64,000 nucleotides of DNA. Origin: Bacillota bacterium (GTDB lineage Bacteria; Bacillota; Clostridia; Acetivibrionales; DSM-1351). Location: positions 1 to 64,000 of the forward strand of contig JAEXFI010000025.1 of assembly GCA_023400235.1 (NCBI GenBank). The letters are read 5' to 3'. The translations under genes were made by a program, and so were the position numbers. Of this stretch, positions 54,242-63,416 are shown piece after piece (position 1 is the stretch's first letter; every line of letters starts with the position of its first letter). A model generated the notes under the pieces. It saw only the letters and a list, made by a program, of their open reading frames with translations, did not search any database and had not been told where the DNA came from.

Positions 54242-57200
54242 TCAGCCAATTGCCTCAAAGCTTTTAACAGCCTCTTCTATATCCAGTTGTCCCCCCTCCA
54301 CCCCTGCTATGAGCTCAAGTATTTTATGTTCAAGCATGACAGGCTCCGTCTGTACGGCTTTACTGCCTTCTATTCCTAGCCCTAGCCCTGGGCCAGCTTC
54401 AGCTGTTTCTTTATCGTTTTTTTCTTTATGGGGTTTTTCTTCCGTATCTTCAGGGTAAGTGCGCTTAATGTAGCCGGCTATCTGAGCTATGGTAGTTTCT
54501 GTGAAAAGGTCTGAGACCGAAATGCTTCCAGGGTACAGGCCTTCCAGCAGGGAATGCACTCTGGTTATGAGTATGGAGTCACCTCCAATGTCAAAAAAGT
54601 CATCCTGCACATTTATTTCCTCAAAGCCAAGCACCTGCTGCCAGACAGACGCAACCGCATGTTCCGTCCTGCCGAACTCTTCAGCTTTGCCGCCTCGCAG
54701 TATAACGGTATTTTCAGGCTTCTCCACCTCTCTGTTCCCTTTGGCTGGTTCTGGTTTGTCCCGGTGATTTTCAGACTGAGCCGTTCCATACCTGCCATCC
54801 TCCGGCAGCAGCAGCCTTAAATCTCCAATGGTTCTGCCCATCACCGCTCCTCCGGGATTAACCTCACCTACGTGAATATTTATCAGTTCCCTGCTCAGAG
54901 TATGGTTGAATACCTCAACCCCGGCACAGGTGCTGATGGCCTTGAATATACCGTCGGCGGCCACACCATGGTCATATGCCATTCCGGCCTCCTTCCAGGC
55001 AGGCCAGCTTATACAAGTGGTCCTCATTCCAGTTTCCAGGCTCCTGCTGACCGCATATGAATTCAGATATCCGTTGGCCGCCGTATAATCCGATTGCCCC
55101 GGAATGCCCATCAATACATTATTTGACGAAAACAGCAGGAGAAAGTCCGGCATGTCCTCTCTGGTAAGCCGGTCCAAAAGCCAGGTACCCTGTATCTTGA
55201 CAGCGACACCGTTTCTGAACGCCTGAGCATCCTTTTTAACAATAAAACCGTCACCTGCCACCCCGGCGCTGTGAATAACCCCCTGTACTCTTCCAAGCCT
55301 CCGGTGAATATCCTCAAAAACCTCCGTCATTTCCTTTTCATCTGCAATATCTGCTCTATAGAAAATCACCTGGGAGCCCAAAGCCTCAATCTCCCTTATT
55401 CCTTCAAGCCTTCTTTGCAACCTTGAGTCCGGGTACTTTTCCTCCGGCAGCTTTTGCCCTGCCTCCCCTTGAGTAATTTCCGAACGGCTTATCAGCACCA
55501 GCCTTACCCTGCACTTCTCAGCAAGGCCTTTTGCCACAGCCAGTCCTATTCCTCCGGTGCCGCCTGCAACTACGTAAATGCCATTCTCCTTTATGACGTT
55601 TGGCTGCACTGCCTTGCTCGCATCAAGCTCTTTCAGCTGCTCCACCAGCCTTGTACCCTTTCTGTGTGCCAGGGTAAAGGACAGCGGCACCTTCCTTAAA
55701 ATATCCTCTGCAACTTCACCGACCGCCGTATTGTCATCAATATCAATACACCCGGTGCGCAAGCCCGGACCTTCCTGTTCGATAACCTTTGCAAGTCCCA
55801 CAACCGCGCCGCTGACAGGCGATACTTCCCTGTCCTCAGGCAGTATGCTGTAAGCGTTCCGGGTTACAACCACAAACTCCCTGCATTTGCTGCCCCCGGA
55901 AAGCAAAGCTTTGGCAGTCATAAAGACCTCCATCAGGCTGTCCTCCACTGCATAATTGAGACTTTCCAAAGAAGCTGCCTTCCGGTCCCCATCCAGAGGA
56001 GAGAGCTGTACAAGCTTAAAAGGCTCTGTCCTCCCTGCTACTCCCTCTGAGTCAAGAACTTTAAAAAGCTTTTCATAGTCCCCGGGAGCATGTCCAACTA
56101 TGTATTCATGGTGGCTCAGCCTTTCAAAGGAGCTTCCCTTTTGAACCTCTATGAGGTTTGTGCCAAGGTTCCTCAGCTTTTCTGCCAGCATCTCCCCATA
56201 GCCCCCTCTATCCTTGAACAAAAGAACTGTCATACCGTTCTCTGTGCTTTGCTCAGAAGACATGGAAAAGGGAACCCAGCAAATCTCATGGAGCATTTTA
56301 CCAATTACCATGGAAGGGGCTTTCACGGAGGCTTTTTTCAGGGTGTACCCCTCTATTTGTGCAAATACTCTGCCTTCAACATCTGCAAAATCCATATCGA
56401 AGACTGCGATTTCCGAGTCAGGCTGCAGAGCACCCTTAAGCCTGACATGACTATAGAACTCCACGGGAAATGGGGAATAAAGCTTTATGGACTTATAGGA
56501 AAAGGGAAGGAAAATCCCTTTATCTCCCTGATAAATACCTGAGCTGAAGATTTTCTGCAGCAGAGGCATGGTTGCAACGGCATTGTCCATAAGCGCAGGA
56601 TGGAAGGTGTAGTCCTCAAGCTCTCCCTGATATTTAAGGGGCATTTTCAGCAGTGTCAGAAGCTCCTCCTCCCCCGGATAAATACCCGCCATATTGTTCC
56701 ATCGCTCCCCAAAGCTGAAAACCGACTGGCGGCTGTATTCTTCAATGTCTGGAATCATAAAGGAGTCTTCATATTTTTTCTTCAAGGCTTCCACCGTTAT
56801 AACCTTTTTATAAGGGGCAGGCTGAAGCTGCGGATATATTTTGCCCTCCACATGCTGCCGCCATTGTTCCTCCTCCTTTTGATTCCCGCTGTTATCAGCC
56901 TTTATCAGACTCTCCACCGAAAATTCATAAAAGCCTTCCACTTTTCTTATTACAGTTTGAACCGTCCGTTCTTCATTATCCTTTAAAATAAGAGGCTGCA
57001 GGAACAGTACATCGGCAATCTCAAAAGTATTGTCCTTCAGGTAGCTTTTGCACGCCCTTATGGCCATTTCAAGAAAGGTGGTTCCCACCAGGACACAATC
57101 TCCCATTATCCTGTGCTCGGACAGCATCCAGTGACTATTGGGACTCAGGGTACAGCGGTAGGCCTCTAAACCTGCCGCCTTAAAATACCGCTTTCCCGGA

Positions 57201-59185
57201 AGCTCTGCAGCATCCTCCAGGTTTTTAGGTTTCAGTTCTATCCAGTGCCGCCTGGCCTCAAACGGATAGGTGGGCAGGCTTTGTCTATACAGCCCCGCCT
57301 CTTTGTACAGCAGCCCCAAATTCACTTCAGCGCCGCTTATATAAAGAGTACCGAGTTTTTTAAAAAGCTCCTTCTGTTTTTCACCATCCCTGCAGCCTCC
57401 ACCGCCAAGCACTTCCACCACCTCCAGAGCTTCCTGGGAGAGCTGCTTCAAGCGGCTGACTGTAATATCCTTCTCAACGGAGAAGCCGGCTCCGGGTGGT
57501 GCAATACGGAATTCTCCATAATAAGTGTCCTCAAGCGCCTCTGCCTGAGCCATTGTGCCCCCAGCCAGCCGCTTTAACCTGGACGAGAGGGCAGACAGGC
57601 TGTCAAAAACCAGCGCCAGCCTGTGTTGATAGTGTCCCCTCCCGGTATTAAGAGTATAGCAAAGACCCGCCAGGTCCATGTCCTGCTCTTTTCCATCTAT
57701 AAAGTCAGCCATGGCTTTCGCCAGCCTGACCAGGGCCTGGCTGCTTTTTGCGGAGAGTGTGAGAAAATGGGCTGTGGTAGCGGCAGCTTTCAGTGAGGAC
57801 ACGTCTCTTCCCGACTTTTCTTGCTTTCTCTCAGGAGCCTGTTCAAGCACTACATGCAGGTTGGTACCGCTTATTCCAAAGGAACTGACACCACACCTTC
57901 TGGGGCCTCCTTCAGTCTCCCAGGGAGCTGCTGAACTGCTCACATATACCGGGGTATCTTCAAAGGGAATATTCCTGTTGGGCCGCTTGAAGCTGTAATT
58001 TGGCAGCAGTTCTCCATGTTTGAGGGACAGTACGGCCTTTATGAAGCCCGCCATCCCTGCCGCACTGTCCAGATGTCCTATATTGGTTTTGACCGTTCCC
58101 ATTGCACAGAAGCTTTTCCTGCCAGTAAATCTTTTGAAGGCTCTGGTTATTCCGTCTATCTCAATGGGATCACCCAGCTTTGTGCCTGTGCCGTGGGTCT
58201 CTATATAGGTTATGGTTTCAGGGTCTACCCTTGCATCCTGCCACGCGCTTACAATGACATCCTCCTGAGCCAGTGGATTGGGTGCCGTCATTCCGTTTGA
58301 TGCTCCATCATGGTTTGCCGCACTGCCCTTGATAACCGCATAAATATTATCCCTGTCACGGATTGCCCTGTGCAACGGCTTTATAAGTATGGCCCCCAGT
58401 CCCTCTCCTGTCCCCGTACCGTCAGAGCTGTCGTCAAAGGTTCTGGCCCGCCCTCCGGAGGCCTCTATCCCAATTTTTGTCTTTCTGACAGGTATGAGAT
58501 GCAGCTGTACGGCACCGGCTATGGCCTGTTCGCATTCTCCGTTCCTTATGGCTCTGACTGCAAGGTGAATTGCCATGAGCGATGAAGAGCAGGTGGTGTC
58601 CACAAGCAGGCTGGGCCCCCTGAAATCCATCAGGTATGACAGCCTGCTGGCAATCACAGGCCTTGTGTTGCCTATCATTCCAAGGGATACCGCATCCGGC
58701 TCCAGCACATCCAGCAGCTTTTTATAGTCCGGGTCTGAGCCATAGCCCACAAAAACCCCAGTACGGGAGCCATAGAGGCAATTGCCGCCGTAGCCCGCAT
58801 CCTCCAGGGCAGCCCAGGCGGTTTCCAGAAACATTCTCTGACTTGGCTCCATGAGATTGGCCTCATTGGGAGATATCTTAAAAAAGCCGCAGTCAAATTT
58901 GTCAACTTCATTTAGAAAGGCAGCAATACTTTTATCCAGAAGGGCAGGTTCCATGCCCATATTCCGCAGGAAAACCCCGCTGTCCCTTCTCCTGGTTTCA
59001 GACAGTCCTCCCACACAATCCCTGCCCTGCTTCAGGTTGTTCCAGAACTCCTCCGGCGTATTTGCCATAGGCATCTTAAGTGCCATACCTATTACCGCCA
59101 TGTCTCTTTCTGATACAGCCTCCACCTTTTCTGCAACAGCGGAATTTTCTCTTCCGCCAAATCTTGATTTACCAAATTCCAGCAT
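54242..59185 (-). CDS. AT-less (trans-AT) polyketide synthase: KS-DH-KR-ACP
   Basis: One PKS module of 1647 residues. KS: about 28-450, with Cys199 in DTTCSSSLM, His331 in ETHGTGTKLGDPIE and His371 in TNIGHLDSAAG. Residues 470-650 hold only the KS-side linker (FLTLSAKSSQALVRLAKAM) and the LPTYPFEARRHWI post-linker; no AT domain with GHSxG is present, so a separate acyltransferase is needed. DH: His691 and Asp867 (FHPALMD); the HxxxGxxxxP motif has Val where Pro is usual. KR: 1200-1450, with GGTGGIG at 1208 and YTAANGYLN. ACP: Ser1537 in DIGGDSIL. A short acidic helical tail follows the ACP. No thioesterase. Last gene of the operon; GGAGG precedes the ATG. Confidence 0.92.
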   Translation of the reverse strand: MLEFGKSRFGGRENSAVAEKVEAVSERDMAVIGMALKMPMANTPEEFWNNLKQGRDCVGGLSETRRRDSGVFLRNMGMEPALLDKSIAAFLNEVDKFDCGFFKISPNEANLMEPSQRMFLETAWAALEDAGYGGNCLYGSRTGVFVGYGSDPDYKKLLDVLEPDAVSLGMIGNTRPVIASRLSYLMDFRGPSLLVDTTCSSSLMAIHLAVRAIRNGECEQAIAGAVQLHLIPVRKTKIGIEASGGRARTFDDSSDGTGTGEGLGAILIKPLHRAIRDRDNIYAVIKGSAANHDGASNGMTAPNPLAQEDVIVSAWQDARVDPETITYIETHGTGTKLGDPIEIDGITRAFKRFTGRKSFCAMGTVKTNIGHLDSAAGMAGFIKAVLSLKHGELLPNYSFKRPNRNIPFEDTPVYVSSSAAPWETEGGPRRCGVSSFGISGTNLHVVLEQAPERKQEKSGRDVSSLKAAATTAHFLTLSAKSSQALVRLAKAMADFIDGKEQDMDLAGLCYTLNTGRGHYQHRLALVFDSLSALSSRLKRLAGGTMAQAEALEDTYYGEFRIAPPGAGFSVEKDITVSRLKQLSQEALEVVEVLGGGGCRDGEKQKELFKKLGTLYISGAEVNLGLLYKEAGLYRQSLPTYPFEARRHWIELKPKNLEDAAELPGKRYFKAAGLEAYRCTLSPNSHWMLSEHRIMGDCVLVGTTFLEMAIRACKSYLKDNTFEIADVLFLQPLILKDNEERTVQTVIRKVEGFYEFSVESLIKADNSGNQKEEEQWRQHVEGKIYPQLQPAPYKKVITVEALKKKYEDSFMIPDIEEYSRQSVFSFGERWNNMAGIYPGEEELLTLLKMPLKYQGELEDYTFHPALMDNAVATMPLLQKIFSSGIYQGDKGIFLPFSYKSIKLYSPFPVEFYSHVRLKGALQPDSEIAVFDMDFADVEGRVFAQIEGYTLKKASVKAPSMVIGKMLHEICWVPFSMSSEQSTENGMTVLLFKDRGGYGEMLAEKLRNLGTNLIEVQKGSSFERLSHHEYIVGHAPGDYEKLFKVLDSEGVAGRTEPFKLVQLSPLDGDRKAASLESLNYAVEDSLMEVFMTAKALLSGGSKCREFVVVTRNAYSILPEDREVSPVSGAVVGLAKVIEQEGPGLRTGCIDIDDNTAVGEVAEDILRKVPLSFTLAHRKGTRLVEQLKELDASKAVQPNVIKENGIYVVAGGTGGIGLAVAKGLAEKCRVRLVLISRSEITQGEAGQKLPEEKYPDSRLQRRLEGIREIEALGSQVIFYRADIADEKEMTEVFEDIHRRLGRVQGVIHSAGVAGDGFIVKKDAQAFRNGVAVKIQGTWLLDRLTREDMPDFLLLFSSNNVLMGIPGQSDYTAANGYLNSYAVSRSLETGMRTTCISWPAWKEAGMAYDHGVAADGIFKAISTCAGVEVFNHTLSRELINIHVGEVNPGGAVMGRTIGDLRLLLPEDGRYGTAQSENHRDKPEPAKGNREVEKPENTVILRGGKAEEFGRTEHAVASVWQQVLGFEEINVQDDFFDIGGDSILITRVHSLLEGLYPGSISVSDLFTETTIAQIAGYIKRTYPEDTEEKPHKEKNDKETAEAGPGLGLGIEGSKAVQTEPVMLEHKILELIAGVEGGQLDIEEAVKSFEAIG

Positions 59186-59229
59186 ATTTCTTCCTCCATG
59201 CCTCCCAGATATAAATCCTTAAAAGTGGA

Positions 59230-59598
59230 TTACCCAATATGATGACCCGGTTCCACAAACTCTTGATACAGCTCCGCCGGCACAGGACCTGCCAGGATAT
59301 TTTCCAACCACTTACGCTGCTCCCCGGAAGAAAGTCCCTTTGTTTCAAAGACGCTCCTTACCATATTCAAGGCCTCCCTGGCATACTCCCACACCGGCTC
59401 CCGTTCCTTATTCTCAAGGTCATAGAATATACCCTGCACCTTCCTGTAAGGTTCAACCACTCCCTTTTGATATTCCTCCTGGTTCCAATTCCGGTTTTTG
59501 GTGCTCACTGCGGCTGCCAGACACCTTTCCATCAATTCAGCCAGTACTTCCCCGGATATCTCCTTCTCAGCTTTCTCAACCTTCTCACAGCTTTTCAT
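59230..59598 (-). CDS. Unrecognised 122-residue protein between NRPS and PKS
   Basis: Its ATG overlaps the stop of the NRPS gene by 4 bases (ATGA), a perfect AAGGAGG lies 6 bases upstream, and the PKS gene starts 45 bp after its stop. So it is a real gene made together with both megasynthases. The sequence looks all-helical and charged (EISGEVLAELMERCLAAAVS; REPVWEYAREALNMVRSVFE) and ends in EFVEPGHHIG. There is no signal peptide, no membrane segment, and no carrier-protein Ser motif or recognisable catalytic motif. It could be a docking or chaperone-like partner, comparable in position (not sequence) to MbtH proteins; that is speculation. Confidence 0.8.
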   Translation of the reverse strand: MKSCEKVEKAEKEISGEVLAELMERCLAAAVSTKNRNWNQEEYQKGVVEPYRKVQGIFYDLENKEREPVWEYAREALNMVRSVFETKGLSSGEQRKWLENILAGPVPAELYQEFVEPGHHIG

Positions 59599-62500
59599 TT
59601 GGCCCCTCCTTTATTTTCCTCTGCAAACAGTTCTATGAGCCGCAGGTACTCCTCCAGAATAAATGCTGCCCTGTCACCATTCAGCATGGCTGCATTGTGC
59701 CGGGAGCAAAATACAAAAGCTCCCTCCTCCTGGGCATATTCCAGCTGAAGGTTGAAAATATCGGGCGGCAGGCTTGTCTTTTCCGACTCATCCCTTCGAT
59801 ATAGCACCGGCACAAGGCTGTTGCGCTTATGGAGCTGCCGCCGCAGCCTGCTCAAAGCCATTTCCTGCGGGAAGACTTTGCCGCCGCCATGCTTAAGGAG
59901 CTCCAGCACTCTGGTGAGCAATCCCTGGAAGCCTCCGCATTCCGGTATGTTTACTTCTATTTTCATCACCCGGCCGCCGTCGGCCACTACATTTACAGCA
60001 ACGGTTTCACTGCCTGAGATCTCAAAAAGCAGATAGCAAAGCAGTGCCGTAAATACAGTCTCCACACTGAACCCCGTATCCCGGGCATATACTGTTAAAT
60101 CCTCCGAAGTTTTATTATCCAGTGCAGCCCTGAGTACCACCCTCTCTTCACAGCTGCCGTCAACTCTGAAATATTCTGCAGAAAGCATGGTTTCCCCCGG
60201 TTCCAAAACCTGAACCTCTCCTTCGTTGGCCTTTTGGGTAGTTCCCAGTATGGCGGCTGCCTGTTTTTCTACGGTAGGATATGAAAACAGGTCCGTTACA
60301 GCCAGCCTGCCGGGATAATTCTTTTCAATGGCGGCGTGAAGCTGCATTATGAGTATGGAGTTTCCTCCAACCTCAAAGAAATTGTGGTCTATGGCTGTAA
60401 CCGGCATGCCCAGCACCTTTTGCCAGAGTTCCACCAGCTTTTGCTCAACCTCATTCTCAGGCTTTTTAGTGCCCGTATGCTGGCTTATGTGAAAGCCTTG
60501 CTCCCACAAGGCCTTTCTGTCAAGTTTTCCATTGGGAGTCAGAGGCATTGCCTCAACTCTTGTATAAAAGGAAGGAATCATAAAGCCGGGCAGGGTAGAT
60601 GCAAGATGTTCCTTCAGGTCTTCTCCGCCTATTTCCCGTGGAGAAGCTGCTGTAAAGTAAGCACAAAGGTATTTCACCCCATTTTCAAAAAGCTTGTCCA
60701 GCACTACCGCTTCAGTTATCTCAGGATGTGCCTCCAGGGTTTTTTCAATCTCTCCCAATTCTACTCTATAGCCTCTTATTTTCACCTGGTTGTCTATCCT
60801 GCCTATGTATTCTACATTTCCATCCTCCGTCAGCCTTGCAGTATCACCTGTCCTGTAAAGCATTTTACCTGAAAACCGCTCCCATTTTTTAAACTTACTT
60901 GCAGTCAGTCCGGCATGATTATAATAGCCCCTCCCCAAACCTGCCCCTGAAATGCACAGTTCTCCACAGACACCTGTGGGTACGGGGTTCAAGTCCTGGT
61001 CCAGTATATATACCTCCACATTGTCAATAGCTCTTCCCACAGGAATTGTGAAATCCACCTTCAGCTCCCTGACAGGAATCCTGTAAAAATTGGAGATATC
61101 GGTGCACTCCGTAGGCCCATATGTGTTGACAAGCTCTGCCGCACAGCAGGGTGAAGCAGCCCAGGCTGCAAGTCGTCCGGTATTAATGGTCTCACCTCCC
61201 AGAAATACTTTTTTAAGGCTTTTCAGCTTTTCAAAACCAGTATCCCTGTTTAAATCCAACAGGGGATAGAAGGCACCAGGACTGCAATTCACCATATCTA
61301 CAGCCTGCTTTTCAATAAATTCAGACATTTTATTGTAGTCATACAGCCCCGGGTCGAATATGCACAGCTTTCCACCCTTTATAAGGGGAGCATAGAGATT
61401 CTTCTGGACCAGGTCGAAGCTTATGGGTGCTATAAGCAAAGCTCTGCTGTTTTCATCAATATCAAATTCCCTTGTGTACCAGTTGACCAGATTTACAAAA
61501 GAGTGGGCTTTCACCATGGCCCCTTTGGGGCTGCCGGTTGAGCCTGACGTATACAGCAGATACATCAAACGCTGGGGATTATATTCTGGCAGGGGATTAT
61601 CCAGGGTGCCACCTGTCTCTGACAGTATCTGGTCTATGGCAAGCATCCGGGTTTCACCGCCTGCAGCATGTTCGTATTTTCCCATAAGAGCCGATTGGGT
61701 CAGCAGGATTGAAGCCCTTGCATCATCAAGGAGATACCTTACCCTTTCCGCAGGATAGTCCGGGTCAATAGGCACGTATGCCGCACCAGCCTTTAGTATT
61801 CCATATATCCCTATTACCATTTCAAAGGAGCGTTCCACCATGAGCCCAATTACCTGATCCTCCGTCACACCTTTTTCAAGCAATGTCCACGCCAGCCGGT
61901 TGGCCCTTTGGTTCAGCTCCCAGTAAGACATCCGGCTGCTGCCGAATACAAGTGCATCCTTCTCCGGCGTCCTCTCCACCTGTTCCTCAAAAAGGGACAT
62001 AATGCTTCTGTTATAAGGGTAGTCCGCAGCCGTATTATTTAAATCAAACAGGGCCTGCTGCTCCCGGGAAGAAAGAATACACATATCTGACACTTTCTCA
62101 CCAGGCCGCCCAATAATACCCTTGAGCACATTCAAATAATGCCCGGCCAGTTTCTTAACAGCCTCATTATTAAAAGCGTGCTTTTTATATGAGAACTTCA
62201 GCTTCATACCCTTGAAAATATTTATTACAAGAGTCAGGTCGAAGCTTGTCTGCTCAAACATCTTATAGTCTTCCAGTGATACCGGCAGGTTTTCCTGAGA
62301 CAGGAAGCTATCCAACGGATAGTTTTCAACAACTACTATAGTGTCAAAAAGGTTCTCACTGGTACCTGTAGGGCCACAGGCCTTTATCTCCATCAGGGGG
62401 GTGCCCTCAAACTCTTCCCTGTCCATCAGGTCCCGGCTCAAGCGGGCCAGTAGCTGCTGAACACTTGTGCCTTCCTCCACCCTTAGCCTCAGCGGAATAG

Positions 62501-63404
62501 TATTGATAAAAAGTCCCGCCATTCTTTCTATTCCCTCCAGGGGTGCAGTTCTGCCCGATACAGTTGTTCCAAAGACAACGTCCTTCTGGTTTCCATACTT
62601 CATCAGCAATACACCCCATGCACAATATAGTACTCCGGCGGCAGTAATACGCATTTTGCGTGCAAATTCCGCCAGTTCCCCGGCAAGACCTTGCTCCAGC
62701 TTTATGGAATATTCCCCCATCCCGGTTATATCCCTGGGCTTTATGCTCACAGGCAAGGGTGTCCTGATTTCAAAGCCTTCCAGGTAAGACTTCCAGAATT
62801 CCTTGTTTTTGCCTGTGTCCTGCCCCCTGCTTATATTTACATACTCACCAAAGGCTGTTTTATGTTTTCTACTGGGAATAGTTCCTGCCATAAGGCAGCC
62901 ATAAGCTGAAAAGAGCTCGCTTAGCAGAACCCCGTTGCTCCACCCGTCGAAGATAATATGATGATTGCTGATAAGGAGTTCACTGCAAAGGTTATCTATT
63001 TTTATAAGCTTTATCCTCATAGGGGCTGTACGTATATCCAACTGCCGTCCTCTGTCCCGCAGACGTATTTCTTCAAGTGCTGCTTCCAGCTCCTCTTCCT
63101 TCAGTTTCCCCAGCCGCTCTACCTCAAAGGGGATATCATGGTATTTAAGTATGATTTGAACAGGCTTATCCAGTTTCTCCCACCTGAAAACCGTCCTTAA
63201 CATCTCATTCTCAGCTGCAACCAGCTGCCAGGCCTCCTTTAACCTGTTTCCATCCATCTCTCCCCTCAGCCTGAGGCTTAGCTGTTCAAAGTACTCAAGA
63301 CTCCCAGGGCTGCTGACGTAGTGAAAAAGCAGTCCTTCCTGCATGGCTGTCAAAGGCAGTACGTCCTCTACCAGGTTTTTATCGATTTTAGCAGCACTCT
63401 CCAT
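59595..63404 (-). CDS. NRPS: C-A-PCP with a C-terminal half condensation domain
   Basis: A 1269-residue synthetase. Condensation domain: 14-440, with HHIIFDG at 148-154, intact. Adenylation domain: 466-965, with A3 YTSGSTGSPKG (618), A5 TYGPTE (761), A7 YRTGD (850), A8 RIDNQVKIRGYRVELGEIE and catalytic Lys960 in NGKLDRKA. Carrier: Ser1016 in VGGNSIL. After it, residues 1080-1262 resemble only the C-terminal lobe of a condensation domain (VETVFTALLCYLLFEISGSE and LNLQLEYAQ-like strands), without HHxxxDG. Reading specificity positions by eye gives D-L-K-N-F-G-T-D-I-K, which I cannot assign. No epimerase or thioesterase. The N-terminal C domain implies an upstream donor. GGAGG lies 6 bases before the ATG. 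Confidence 0.93.
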   Translation of the reverse strand: MESAAKIDKNLVEDVLPLTAMQEGLLFHYVSSPGSLEYFEQLSLRLRGEMDGNRLKEAWQLVAAENEMLRTVFRWEKLDKPVQIILKYHDIPFEVERLGKLKEEELEAALEEIRLRDRGRQLDIRTAPMRIKLIKIDNLCSELLISNHHIIFDGWSNGVLLSELFSAYGCLMAGTIPSRKHKTAFGEYVNISRGQDTGKNKEFWKSYLEGFEIRTPLPVSIKPRDITGMGEYSIKLEQGLAGELAEFARKMRITAAGVLYCAWGVLLMKYGNQKDVVFGTTVSGRTAPLEGIERMAGLFINTIPLRLRVEEGTSVQQLLARLSRDLMDREEFEGTPLMEIKACGPTGTSENLFDTIVVVENYPLDSFLSQENLPVSLEDYKMFEQTSFDLTLVINIFKGMKLKFSYKKHAFNNEAVKKLAGHYLNVLKGIIGRPGEKVSDMCILSSREQQALFDLNNTAADYPYNRSIMSLFEEQVERTPEKDALVFGSSRMSYWELNQRANRLAWTLLEKGVTEDQVIGLMVERSFEMVIGIYGILKAGAAYVPIDPDYPAERVRYLLDDARASILLTQSALMGKYEHAAGGETRMLAIDQILSETGGTLDNPLPEYNPQRLMYLLYTSGSTGSPKGAMVKAHSFVNLVNWYTREFDIDENSRALLIAPISFDLVQKNLYAPLIKGGKLCIFDPGLYDYNKMSEFIEKQAVDMVNCSPGAFYPLLDLNRDTGFEKLKSLKKVFLGGETINTGRLAAWAASPCCAAELVNTYGPTECTDISNFYRIPVRELKVDFTIPVGRAIDNVEVYILDQDLNPVPTGVCGELCISGAGLGRGYYNHAGLTASKFKKWERFSGKMLYRTGDTARLTEDGNVEYIGRIDNQVKIRGYRVELGEIEKTLEAHPEITEAVVLDKLFENGVKYLCAYFTAASPREIGGEDLKEHLASTLPGFMIPSFYTRVEAMPLTPNGKLDRKALWEQGFHISQHTGTKKPENEVEQKLVELWQKVLGMPVTAIDHNFFEVGGNSILIMQLHAAIEKNYPGRLAVTDLFSYPTVEKQAAAILGTTQKANEGEVQVLEPGETMLSAEYFRVDGSCEERVVLRAALDNKTSEDLTVYARDTGFSVETVFTALLCYLLFEISGSETVAVNVVADGGRVMKIEVNIPECGGFQGLLTRVLELLKHGGGKVFPQEMALSRLRRQLHKRNSLVPVLYRRDESEKTSLPPDIFNLQLEYAQEEGAFVFCSRHNAAMLNGDRAAFILEEYLRLIELFAEENKGGAK

Positions 63405-63416
63405 ATTCTTCCTCCG

